Source: DRQF01 sp964559135
Lineage (GTDB): Bacteria; Planctomycetota; GCA-002687715; DRQF01
Length of the DNA stretch: 22,590 bases
Direction: 5' to 3'
NCBI GenBank assembly: GCA_964559135.1
Contig: CAZLGG010000065.1
Coordinates: 1 to 22,590 of the forward strand
The translations under genes were made by a program, and so were the position numbers. The notes below the pieces were generated by a model, which did no database searches, had not been told where the DNA came from, and saw only the letters and a list, made by a program, of their open reading frames with translations. This document shows, one piece after another, positions 1 through 6,508 of this stretch; positions within the stretch are counted from its first letter, which is position 1, and each line of letters starts with the position of its first letter.

Positions 1-1163
1 GGCACGTTCAGGCGACTCCACCACTCTGCCAGGAGAGGTTCCTCGGACTTCGGTCGGCTCGCGAAGACATCCGGGATGATTCCCCCGCCTCCCCCACCCA
101 CGCCCTGTTGGACCGATCGCCCCGAAGGTGTCAGCCATCGCGCTGTCGTGAGTTTGACGCCCATCTCGCGCGTCCTCAGGGCGTAGATGTTCTGCATGAC
201 CCCTTTTCCGAACGTCCGGGTCCCCACGACGGTGCCTCGCATGAGGTCTTGCAACGCGCCGGCGACCACCTCCGAGGCCGACGCACTGTGCTGATTCACG
301 AGAATGCACAGCGGCGTCTCCATGTCGACGGGCACGGCCGAAGGAGGGTAATCGACGCGACGATCACGATGGGCGGCGACGACGACGATGGGTGGGTGGG
401 CAAAAGCACTGACGACGCCAACAGCGCCGGACAATGACCCCCCGGAGTTGTCCCGAAGATCAAGAACGATGCCGGAGGGGTGACGCTCCTCGGCGGCAAG
501 GAGAGCTCGCACGACCTCCTCATCCGTTTCCTCGTGGAAACGAGAGCACTTGAGGTAGAGCACCTGCTCCTCTTCGAGCCACCGGCTCAGGATGCTCGGC
601 GTCGCGTAGGTTCCTCGGACGACCGTGACCGTCCGCACCGAACGATCCGACAAGGCCTCCAGTTCGAGTCGTATCTCCTTCGTCTGAACCCCCTCGAGGA
701 TCGCCTGCAACAAGGACGCATCCGCGTCCTCGGGCAACACGTCATCGTTGACGGCGACCACCTTGTCGCCCGCTCGAAGGCCCGCCCTGGACGCGGGGCT
801 CTTCGGCATGACCCGCAGGATGCGCACGCCCCCCGAAAGTCGTGCGAAAATGATGCCCACACCCAGAGCCCTGCCCTCACTCCTCCTTTGGAACCGTTGC
901 CATTGTTGGGGATCGTAAGCCCTCGAGTAGCGATCGATCACCTTCAGCATTCCATTCGCGGCCCCGGCGATGAGCTCCTCGTCGGGCACATCGCGGTAGG
1001 CGGTTCGCTTCGCGAGGCCATAAACCTCCCGATAGGTATCCATTCCCAACTCGTGCTCCTTCGGCCGAGGCGATCCTGTGCTGACGAGCCTCGGTAGGAT
1101 GATGATGAGAATCGCGGCGAGAAGCACCGGGGAGACGAACAGGGGCAGGGCCTTCCTGATCAT
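1..1163 (-). CDS. S41-family C-terminal processing peptidase (CtpA/Prc type), 3' end cut by window
   Basis: Membrane-anchored serine protease that trims or degrades envelope proteins. Reading from the ATG at 1163, the frame is open to the window edge (about 387 codons), so the C-terminus is missing. In order: one N-terminal membrane segment (roughly residues 7-27), a helical region containing the family motif IDRYSRAYDP, a PDZ domain (begins GVGIIFARLSGG, with SPASRAGLRAGDKV), then the protease core. The core shows LDLRDNSGGSLS, the catalytic-serine segment HSASASEVVAGALQD, and the lysine of the Ser/Lys dyad in GTRTFGKGVMQ. All key motifs are intact, so it should be active in the periplasm. 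GGAGG lies 9 bases before the ATG. The ATG overlaps the TGA of the upstream DUF192 gene (ATGA), suggesting translational coupling. The substrate is unknown. Confidence 0.93.
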   Translation of the reverse strand, partial: MIRKALPLFVSPVLLAAILIIILPRLVSTGSPRPKEHELGMDTYREVYGLAKRTAYRDVPDEELIAGAANGMLKVIDRYSRAYDPQQWQRFQRRSEGRALGVGIIFARLSGGVRILRVMPKSPASRAGLRAGDKVVAVNDDVLPEDADASLLQAILEGVQTKEIRLELEALSDRSVRTVTVVRGTYATPSILSRWLEEEQVLYLKCSRFHEETDEEVVRALLAAEERHPSGIVLDLRDNSGGSLSGAVGVVSAFAHPPIVVVAAHRDRRVDYPPSAVPVDMETPLCILVNQHSASASEVVAGALQDLMRGTVVGTRTFGKGVMQNIYALRTREMGVKLTTARWLTPSGRSVQQGVGGGGGGIIPDVFASRPKSEEPLLAEWWSRLNV

Positions 1164-1708
1164 GAGCTCTTCCCTCCCAGTCGCTGCAATCTCGTCCGGA
1201 CGGCTCTCGAGAGTCGTACTCGCTCTCCCGATTTGACACCGTGCTCCCGGCACCATCCCTTCCTGAGCTCCAAGACCATGCGTGCGGGCGCGATGGAACC
1301 CGCCGAGGGGATGGAATCCTCGACGTCCTCATTCACGGGAGGATCGAGCGAGGCGATGTTCAGCACTCGTCCGTCGTCGCCGAGAAACAGGATGTCCAAA
1401 CCGATCCGACAGCCCTTCATCCAGAAACTCCGCATGTCGGCGCGCGGGTACAGGAAAATCATTCCCTCGTTCGCTCCGAGCTGCGTCCGTCCCGAGAGTC
1501 CCTTGCCTCGCGACTCCCAGTCGTCCGCGATGTCGACGTGCACGGTCCGCCCGGCGAGCATCACCGCCGATCCGACGAGTTCCGAAGGGGCCCCACCGTC
1601 GCGAACCTCGGGGCCTGCGGAGGGCGGTGGCCCCTGGGAATTCGTCCCGCAGGCGAATCCGACGGCCACGACCGGAAGCAGGAAGAGGAGGCGCACAGCA
1701 GGTCTCAT
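1160..1708 (-). CDS. DUF192 family protein, probable exported lipoprotein
   Basis: Protein of 182 residues. The N-terminus is a short basic/hydrophobic export signal ending in VGFACGT; this resembles a lipobox but is not canonical, so lipidation is only probable. Residues from about 50 onward match the DUF192 fold: RGKGLSGRTQLGANEGMIF, then SFWMKGCRIGLDILFL, then VLELRKGWCREHGVKSGERV near the end. DUF192 proteins are small single-domain beta-rich proteins without an established biochemical role. The frame stays open upstream to 2098, but this ATG is favoured because GGAG lies 6 bases before it, it starts the signal sequence, and it overlaps the preceding TGA as ATGA. Its stop overlaps the S41 peptidase start in the same way, so all three genes are likely translated together. 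Confidence 0.85.
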   Translation of the reverse strand: MRPAVRLLFLLPVVAVGFACGTNSQGPPPSAGPEVRDGGAPSELVGSAVMLAGRTVHVDIADDWESRGKGLSGRTQLGANEGMIFLYPRADMRSFWMKGCRIGLDILFLGDDGRVLNIASLDPPVNEDVEDSIPSAGSIAPARMVLELRKGWCREHGVKSGERVRLSRAVRTRLQRLGGKSS

Positions 1709-2316
1709 GAGTCTCTCCGACGGGAAAGGAGCACGACCTTCCCTTTCAGCCCAATTCGCTCGGCCAATCCACCTCGACTGAACGCCCGACTCCGAAGGAC
1801 TTGCTCGAGTTTCGCCCCGTCGCTTTCGCCGGGAGGAGTCGCGAGGTAGAGGACATGGATCCACTCCGACTCTCCGGGCAAACGGGATTCCCTCAGCCGA
1901 GTTTGTTCCGCCCAGCGGTCCGTGGATGTGACGCCGCCCTGACCGTCCACGATGAAGTGAAACGGTGGGCCTTGCTCGAAATCCAGTCTTCCGGAAAACA
2001 TGCGCTCCAAGGCGTCCGAATCCGCAGGCCAGGTCTTTTCCGGTCGAATCCGGAGAACTCCTCGCCACTCGGCGAGCGGCCGACCGCCCGGCCTCCATGC
2101 CTTCGCCAACTCGGCGAGGCGGCGAGCATTCTCTTCTTCCTGCAACGACGCGGGGGTCTGCACCAGCAGTTCTTCCGCCATGCCGCCCGCCTCCAGGATG
2201 GGAGGTCCCACGGATTCACCGTCTCCGCCGGCCGAGTAAAAAAGCGGTCCCGCGAACCCCACCATCAGAAGAAGTAGGACGAGCGTGAGAAGAAAGAGTC
2301 GTTCACCGTCGATCAT
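1705..2316 (-). CDS. Membrane-anchored protein with degenerate amidase_2/PGRP-like domain (tentative)
   Basis: Protein of 203 residues, not confidently recognised. Residues 7-27 form one strongly hydrophobic anchor, and the rest is predicted to lie outside the membrane. Residues 84-135 resemble the start of N-acetylmuramoyl-L-alanine amidase/PGRP domains: a tryptophan-led strand (WRGVLRIRP), then FHFIVDGQGGV and STDRWAEQ, similar to the HFVI...G....RW..Q pattern of that fold. The zinc-ligand His normally in the first strand (IHHS-type) is replaced by RIRP, and no later His or Cys ligands are visible, so if related it should be catalytically dead. First gene of an ATGA-coupled trio with DUF192 and S41 genes, suggesting a cell-envelope role. 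No Shine-Dalgarno is visible; a -10-like box sits at leaderless distance. Confidence 0.7.
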   Translation of the reverse strand: MIDGERLFLLTLVLLLLMVGFAGPLFYSAGGDGESVGPPILEAGGMAEELLVQTPASLQEEENARRLAELAKAWRPGGRPLAEWRGVLRIRPEKTWPADSDALERMFSGRLDFEQGPPFHFIVDGQGGVTSTDRWAEQTRLRESRLPGESEWIHVLYLATPPGESDGAKLEQVLRSRAFSRGGLAERIGLKGKVVLLSRRRDS

Positions 2317-2322
2317 CGAGTC

Positions 2323-2350
2323 ATTCTAACTCTCATCGAAATCGATTTCG
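2323..2350 (-). promoter_or_regulatory. Candidate leaderless promoter with 14-bp palindromic operator
   Basis: On the minus strand TAGAAT (2328-2323, five of six matches to the -10 consensus) is followed by 6 bases and then the ATG at 2316, so transcription would begin at the start codon. A perfect 14-bp palindrome, CGAAATCGATTTCG, lies at 2337-2350, where the -35 element should be. No good -35 hexamer is present, which would fit an activator- or repressor-controlled promoter. The element sits between the maf stop and the membrane-anchored gene, suggesting the envelope trio can be transcribed separately from ffh-rpsP-maf. Confidence 0.45.
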
Positions 2351-2355
2351 CACTC

Positions 2356-2973
2356 TCAGTCGGAACTTGGTCCTTCTCGCGTCGGACCGGGGTATCCGAC
2401 CCGCCTCAACAGCGCCAGGGTCAACGCCTGCGGCAATCCCACGATGTTGGAGTGGGAACCGGCAAAGGACTCGATGAGAGCCCTTCCCTCGCCTTGAATG
2501 GCAAATGCCCCGGCTTTGTCGAACGGCTCTCCGGTCGCGCAGTAGGCAAGGGCCTCTTTCCGGGAGAACGGTCGCATGACGACCTTCGAGGTCTCGAATC
2601 CACTCTCGATCTCCTCCCCATCCTCCGTGAAACGCCCCACGGCCACGCCGGTGATGACTTCGAGCGTCCGTCCGGATTCCCCCATCAGCATCGCCAACGC
2701 CTCCTCGGGAGACCCCGGCTTCCCCTGGACCCGTCCATCCAAGACGACAAGGGTGTCGGCCCCCAGTCCGAAGCAGGGCCGGCGCGCCGGGCCTTCCCGC
2801 GCCAAGGCCGCCCTCAACTTCCGGGCGGCCAAAGCTTCAGCCTCAGGCCCCGGTTCGTTTGCAGGGCTGATCGATTCAGGGATGCACGACGGGAGGCACT
2901 CGTGAGGACAACCCCAGTCCCGCAGCAGAGCGCTGCGCCGGGGTGACGCCGAAGCGAGGTAGAAACGACTCAC
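2356..2973 (-). CDS. maf: Maf-family nucleoside triphosphate pyrophosphatase
   Basis: Cytoplasmic house-cleaning enzyme of the Maf/HAM1 structural group, which hydrolyses non-canonical or excess nucleoside triphosphates to the monophosphate and pyrophosphate. It has 205 residues, normal for the family. Visible motifs in order: N-terminal LASASPRRSALL, GADTLVVLDGRVQGKP with the central Asp, the GEPFDKAGAFAIQGEGR loop, and SHSNIVGLP near the end. The start is GTG, overlapping the TGA of the upstream HhH-GPD gene as GTGA, so translation is probably coupled. The exact nucleotide preference cannot be read from sequence with confidence. Last gene of the ffh-rpsP block. Confidence 0.95.
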   Translation of the reverse strand: MSRFYLASASPRRSALLRDWGCPHECLPSCIPESISPANEPGPEAEALAARKLRAALAREGPARRPCFGLGADTLVVLDGRVQGKPGSPEEALAMLMGESGRTLEVITGVAVGRFTEDGEEIESGFETSKVVMRPFSRKEALAYCATGEPFDKAGAFAIQGEGRALIESFAGSHSNIVGLPQALTLALLRRVGYPGPTREGPSSD

Positions 2974-4259
2974 TTCTTACGACGAGCGGCGGACGAGGTG
3001 GACTTCTTCTTCACCTTGGAAGCGCCGCGCGCGGACTTTTTTGCGGCCTTCTTGCGGGACGTCGTGGACGGCTTTTTCGTTGCCTTCTTCTTGGTCGACT
3101 TCGCGGTCTTCTTCCCCGTCGAAGCGGCCTTCTTCTTCGAGGCCTTCTTCTTGGCGGCCGCCGTCGCTCGCTTCGCCACCTTCTTCTTGGAGGCCTTCTT
3201 CTTGGAGGCTTTCTTCTTGGAGGTCGTCTTCGTCGCCGCCGACCCCTTCTTCTTGCTCGAGGTGGTCTTCTTCTTCGCTGCCGTCGCCTTCTTCTTCGCC
3301 GCCGCCTTTTTCTTCGAAGCCGCGCTCTTCTTCTTCGCGGCCTCCTTCTTCTTCTTGGCCGCGGCCGCCTTCTTCTTCGCGGCCTCCTTCTTCTTCCTCG
3401 CGGCGTCGGCTTCCTTCTTGGCCAGGGCCTCTCGCTTCTTTTCCTCGGCCTCTCGCCTCTTTCTCTCCTGGGCTTCCCGCTTCGCCATTTCGCGCGCCTT
3501 CTTGCGCGCTTCCACGGCCATCTTCTTCGCGATTCTGCGGGCTTCGGCGCGGGCCTTCTCCTTCGCCTTCTGCCTCGCGACGCGGGCTTTCTCCATCTCG
3601 GCGTCCGCCGAGGGACACGACGTCTTCAGGGCGCAATGCGGGCAATCGGGCAGCGACTTGTGGCAGTAGGACGCCGCCAAAAGATGCAAACCCCAGAGGA
3701 GAATCAGCTGGTCGCCGTCGTCCAGCTCTTGCCGAACCGCCTTTCGCCATTGCGCGGGAGTGGTCCCGCCCGTCTTGACCCAACCCAGCCGAGTCAACAC
3801 ACGATTGATGTCAGGATCGTTCCGAAATGCCGCCCCCAATCCCTCCAAAGATGCCAAGAGAATCGGAGGCAATCCCGGCGAGACGTCGGCGATGGACATC
3901 AGGAGGCGGTCCCGCTTGCGGGCGGACTTCCTGTCGTTCCACTCACGCACGAAGTCCAAGTCCACCCGATTGAATCGGGAATAGATCAGACTCAGCAGAG
4001 CGCGGATTCGGGAGGGCTTGTCCAACATCCCCTTCGGGCCAAGAGGCGTCAGAGCCACTTGGATCTCGTGCAGGGGACTCACACGCACTTCGTTCCAATC
4101 GACGAAATGGTCACGGAGACTGTGGAGGGCCTCGTGGGCTTTCTTCTCGGGCACGCCCCTCGAGAGGAGGACGAGGATCAACTGGTCCAGCGGCCGATCC
4201 TCGGTCAGCGATCGCAACCCGCCAAACCGCTTCTCGAGAACCCCAAGGATCTTTTTCAT
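2970..4259 (-). CDS. Endonuclease III-like HhH-GPD protein with Fe-S motif and histone H1-like tail
   Basis: Protein of 429 residues in two parts. Residues 1-220 match the endonuclease III/MutY superfamily: a DQLILVLLSRGV helix, the helix-hairpin-helix area around VSPGLPPILLASLEGLG, the conserved DPDINRVLTRLGW (Asp148 aligns with the catalytic Asp), and a perfect C-X6-C-X2-C-X5-C iron-sulfur loop at Cys199, 206, 209 and 215. The catalytic lysine of bifunctional EndoIII (in LPGVGRKTA) has no counterpart, so it is either a monofunctional glycosylase-like or a non-catalytic DNA-binding protein. Residues 221-429 are a charged helix running into Lys/Ala/Ser-rich repeats (KKAAAKKK, KKASKKKASKKK) like histone H1 tails. 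The open frame continues upstream to 4535, but ATG 4259 has AAGG 5 bases before it and begins the homologous region. Confidence 0.85.
   Translation of the reverse strand: MKKILGVLEKRFGGLRSLTEDRPLDQLILVLLSRGVPEKKAHEALHSLRDHFVDWNEVRVSPLHEIQVALTPLGPKGMLDKPSRIRALLSLIYSRFNRVDLDFVREWNDRKSARKRDRLLMSIADVSPGLPPILLASLEGLGAAFRNDPDINRVLTRLGWVKTGGTTPAQWRKAVRQELDDGDQLILLWGLHLLAASYCHKSLPDCPHCALKTSCPSADAEMEKARVARQKAKEKARAEARRIAKKMAVEARKKAREMAKREAQERKRREAEEKKREALAKKEADAARKKKEAAKKKAAAAKKKKEAAKKKSAASKKKAAAKKKATAAKKKTTSSKKKGSAATKTTSKKKASKKKASKKKVAKRATAAAKKKASKKKAASTGKKTAKSTKKKATKKPSTTSRKKAAKKSARGASKVKKKSTSSAARRKK
3181..3225. repeat. Three tandem 15-base units in the lysine-rich tail
   Basis: Three consecutive units of TTCTTCTTGGAGGCC (the last bases of the second and third vary) occur on the plus strand. 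They encode Lys-Lys-Lys-Ala/Thr-Ser type repeats in the tail of the HhH-GPD protein. The surrounding 3000-3600 stretch is strongly pyrimidine-biased on this strand and contains many shorter related units, which offers scope for length change by slippage or recombination. Confidence 0.85.
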
Positions 4260-4359
4260 TGCTGCCTTGCCGCTCACAGGACACCTCGAACGGGGCCGTT
4301 GGGAGACCGACGATTCCCGAGCGAGAATCCTCGCCACGGAATTCGTGACCGGTCTGTCG

Positions 4360-4740
4360 CTACTTCGACGCCTTTGCGGACGCCGAAGCCTTCTTCTTGG
4401 CCTTCCCGTGGAGCTTGCCCGACTTCTTCTCCGCGGCCAAACGCTTGGCGGAGCGCTTGCGATTGCGCTCTGTCCTCTTCGCCTTCTCGGTGAATGGAAC
4501 GCCCTCTCGCTTGAGGAACGACGCGACGGTGGCACTGGGTCGCGCGCCCACCGAGATCCAATACTTGGCGCGTTCCACGTTCAATTCGAACTGAGGCCCA
4601 TCCCCCTTGACCAACGGATTGTAGTGGCCGAGGTTCTCGATGGCTCGGCCATCGCGGCGGGTTTGAGCGTCAAAAACACCAATTCTGTAGAAAGGAGCGT
4701 TGCGGCGGCCGCGACGGGTCAAACGTATGACAGTTGCCAT
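4360..4740 (-). CDS. rpsP: 30S ribosomal protein S16 with lysine-rich C-terminal extension
   Basis: Component of the small ribosomal subunit. The first 80 or so residues match S16: MATVIRLTRRGRRNAPFYRI, the VFDAQTRRDGRAIENLGHYNP segment split by the usual conserved residues, and the SVGARPSATVASFLKR region. At 126 residues it is about 35-40 longer than a typical S16. The extra part is basic (KRSAKRLAAEKKSG, then KAKKKASASAKASK) and resembles the tail of the neighbouring HhH-GPD protein. GGAG lies 11 bases before the ATG. It follows ffh by 45 bases, the common ffh-rpsP arrangement, but rimM, trmD and rplS, which usually follow, are replaced here by the HhH-GPD gene and maf. Confidence 0.97.
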   Translation of the reverse strand: MATVIRLTRRGRRNAPFYRIGVFDAQTRRDGRAIENLGHYNPLVKGDGPQFELNVERAKYWISVGARPSATVASFLKREGVPFTEKAKRTERNRKRSAKRLAAEKKSGKLHGKAKKKASASAKASK

Positions 4741-4785
4741 TCTAGTTCAGACTCCAAAAACAATGAGGGTCCGGCGCGTTCCGGA

Positions 4786-6249
4786 TCACCTGCGTTTCTT
4801 CTTGCGTTTGTTTGCCTTGGCTCCACCCTTGCGAGCCGTCCGAGTCGATTTGAAGGCCGGCAGCTCGAGGACACTGCGTCCTTCCGCGGACATGCGCTTC
4901 AAATCACGTTTCTGTTCCTTCTTGAGCGTCTTCATGGGGTCCATGAAGCGCCCCATCATGCCGGATTTCTTCATCATCTTCATCTGCGAACCCATCTGCT
5001 TCAGGCTTCGCACGAGATGATGGACGTGCTGCACGTCGACACCGGCCCCGCGGGCAATCCGCTCGCGGCGGGAGATGTTGAGAATCTCGGGATGCACCCG
5101 CTCCTGCGGCGTCATCGAAGAGATGATGGCCTCGCTGCGGTCGAATTGGCGCTCATCCAGTTGATCGAGCATCTCGGACTTGGCCGCCATCCCCGGAACC
5201 ATCTTCAGCAGATCCTTGATGGGGCCCATACTCCGGACCATCTGCATCAGACGGCGGAAGTCCTCGAAGTTGAATTGTCCCAGAAGGAGCTGACGCGCGG
5301 CTTTCTCCGCGGACTCTTCGTCGATGGCGTCCTGGGCTTTCTCCACCAGGGAGACCACGTCTCCCATGCCGAGAACTCGATCCGCCATTCGTGCCGGATG
5401 AAAGCTCTCCAGCTTGTCGAGCTTCTCGCCGACACCGATGAATTTGATGGGCTTGCCCGTCACTCTCTTGACGGACAGGGCCGCCCCGCCGCGCGTGCCG
5501 CTGTCCAGCTTGGTCAGCACGACTCCGGTCAGAGCGAGTCTCTTGTCGAATTCCTCGGCAGAATGAACGGCGTCTTGGCCGGTGTTCGCATCCAGGACGA
5601 GGAAGACTTCGTCGGGATGGGTCTTCTCCGCGATCAACGAGACCTCGTTCATGAGATCCTCGTCGATGTGAAGACGGCCGGCCGTGTCCAAGATGACGGT
5701 ATCCGCACCCAGTTCCGCGGCCTTCGCCACCGCCCGCTCACAGATGTCCGGCGGCGCCGCTCCCGGCTCGGCATGGACCGGAACGTCGACCTGCCCTCCC
5801 AACACTTTCAACTGTTCAATGGCAGCGGGACGCTGGACGTCCGCCGCCACGAGCAAGGGCTTGCGTCCTTCGGCCTTGAACTTCAAAGCGAGCTTGCCGC
5901 AGGTGGTGGTCTTGCCCGAGCCCTGGAGACCGGCCATGAGAATGACCGTGGGGCCGTTTGGTTTCCACGAGATCGAAGGATCTTCCGGCCCCATGAGTTC
6001 GACGAGAGAGTCATGGATGCTCTTGATGAACTGGTCCCCGGGCGACACGCCGGGAAGGACCTCGGCGCCCAGTGCACGCTCTCGAACGTTCGCGAGGAAA
6101 TCCTTGCAGACCGAGAAGTTGACATCGGCCTCGAGGAGTGCCGTCCGCACCTCTCCCAGGGCCTCGTTGATGTTGGCCTCGTTCAGCTTGCTCTTGCCGG
6201 CAAATCGCCGACGAACGGCGTCGAAGGTCTTCGTCAGGGAATCAAACAT
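4786..6249 (-). CDS. ffh: Signal recognition particle GTPase Ffh (SRP54)
   Basis: Binds signal sequences emerging from the ribosome and, with SRP RNA and the receptor FtsY, delivers nascent membrane and secreted proteins to the translocon. It has 487 residues versus about 450 in E. coli. An N-terminal four-helix N domain precedes the G domain, with P-loop GLQGSGKTTTCGK, the DVQRPAAIEQL region, DTAGRLHIDE, and TKLDSGTRGGAAL. The C-terminal M domain contains RRERIARGAG and a methionine-rich stretch (QMKMMKKSGMMGRFMDPM). The last residues are very basic (KANKRKKKRR). The frame is open upstream to 6621, but ATG 6249 is correct: it begins MFDSLTKTFDAV as in the family and has GGAG 5 bases upstream. 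First gene of the minus-strand block. Confidence 0.98.
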   Translation of the reverse strand: MFDSLTKTFDAVRRRFAGKSKLNEANINEALGEVRTALLEADVNFSVCKDFLANVRERALGAEVLPGVSPGDQFIKSIHDSLVELMGPEDPSISWKPNGPTVILMAGLQGSGKTTTCGKLALKFKAEGRKPLLVAADVQRPAAIEQLKVLGGQVDVPVHAEPGAAPPDICERAVAKAAELGADTVILDTAGRLHIDEDLMNEVSLIAEKTHPDEVFLVLDANTGQDAVHSAEEFDKRLALTGVVLTKLDSGTRGGAALSVKRVTGKPIKFIGVGEKLDKLESFHPARMADRVLGMGDVVSLVEKAQDAIDEESAEKAARQLLLGQFNFEDFRRLMQMVRSMGPIKDLLKMVPGMAAKSEMLDQLDERQFDRSEAIISSMTPQERVHPEILNISRRERIARGAGVDVQHVHHLVRSLKQMGSQMKMMKKSGMMGRFMDPMKTLKKEQKRDLKRMSAEGRSVLELPAFKSTRTARKGGAKANKRKKKRR

Positions 6250-6408
6250 GAAACTCCGTCCCGAGCTCCAACCTCCGGCGACACTAGAGGATGGACACCA
6301 AGCCCACGCCGCATCCGGGGAGGGCCGCACATCATGCCGGACCAGAAGCCCTGGAACAAGGGCCGGGCGCCCCGGGGGGTGTGGAAATCTCCCTCTCGAG
6401 GCCCGGGT

Positions 6409-6436
6409 TTGATGCCGCCCCCTCGAGCGGTACAAT
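6409..6436 (+). promoter_or_regulatory. Candidate sigma70-type promoter of the TPR/alpha-CTD gene
   Basis: TTGATG at 6409-6414 and TACAAT at 6431-6436 are separated by 16 bases and match the -35 and -10 consensus at four and five positions. Transcription would begin near 6443, leaving a 66-base leader before the ATG at 6509. It lies in the 259-base divergent gap between ffh and this gene. No comparably good promoter for ffh was found on the other strand; a weak TTGTTC-17-CATGAT pair there is only suggestive. Confidence 0.5.
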
Positions 6437-6508
6437 CCCGCCCCATGGCGTTCCCAGGACAGTCTTTGGAACGAAGGGACGCCCCGAGAAATGCTTGAGG
6501 AGAAGCCG

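Noticed and set aside
3000..3600. CRISPR-like or satellite array
   Set aside because: The repeats are 3- to 15-base coding units in frame with lysine codons, with no unique spacers or conserved repeat length.
2943..4493. Leu/Arg/Gly-rich plus-strand frame and Phe-rich frames near 3000-3670
   Set aside because: These are mirror images of the lysine-codon repeats of the HhH-GPD tail read on the other strand.
4018..6498. 826-codon open frame on the plus strand
   Set aside because: Antisense to ffh and rpsP and ends in the leader of the TPR gene; no protein-like motif of its own.
6250..6508. SRP RNA or tRNA gene next to ffh
   Set aside because: No conserved SRP RNA core (GGAAG-type tetraloop with flanking symmetric loop) or cloverleaf could be found on either strand.
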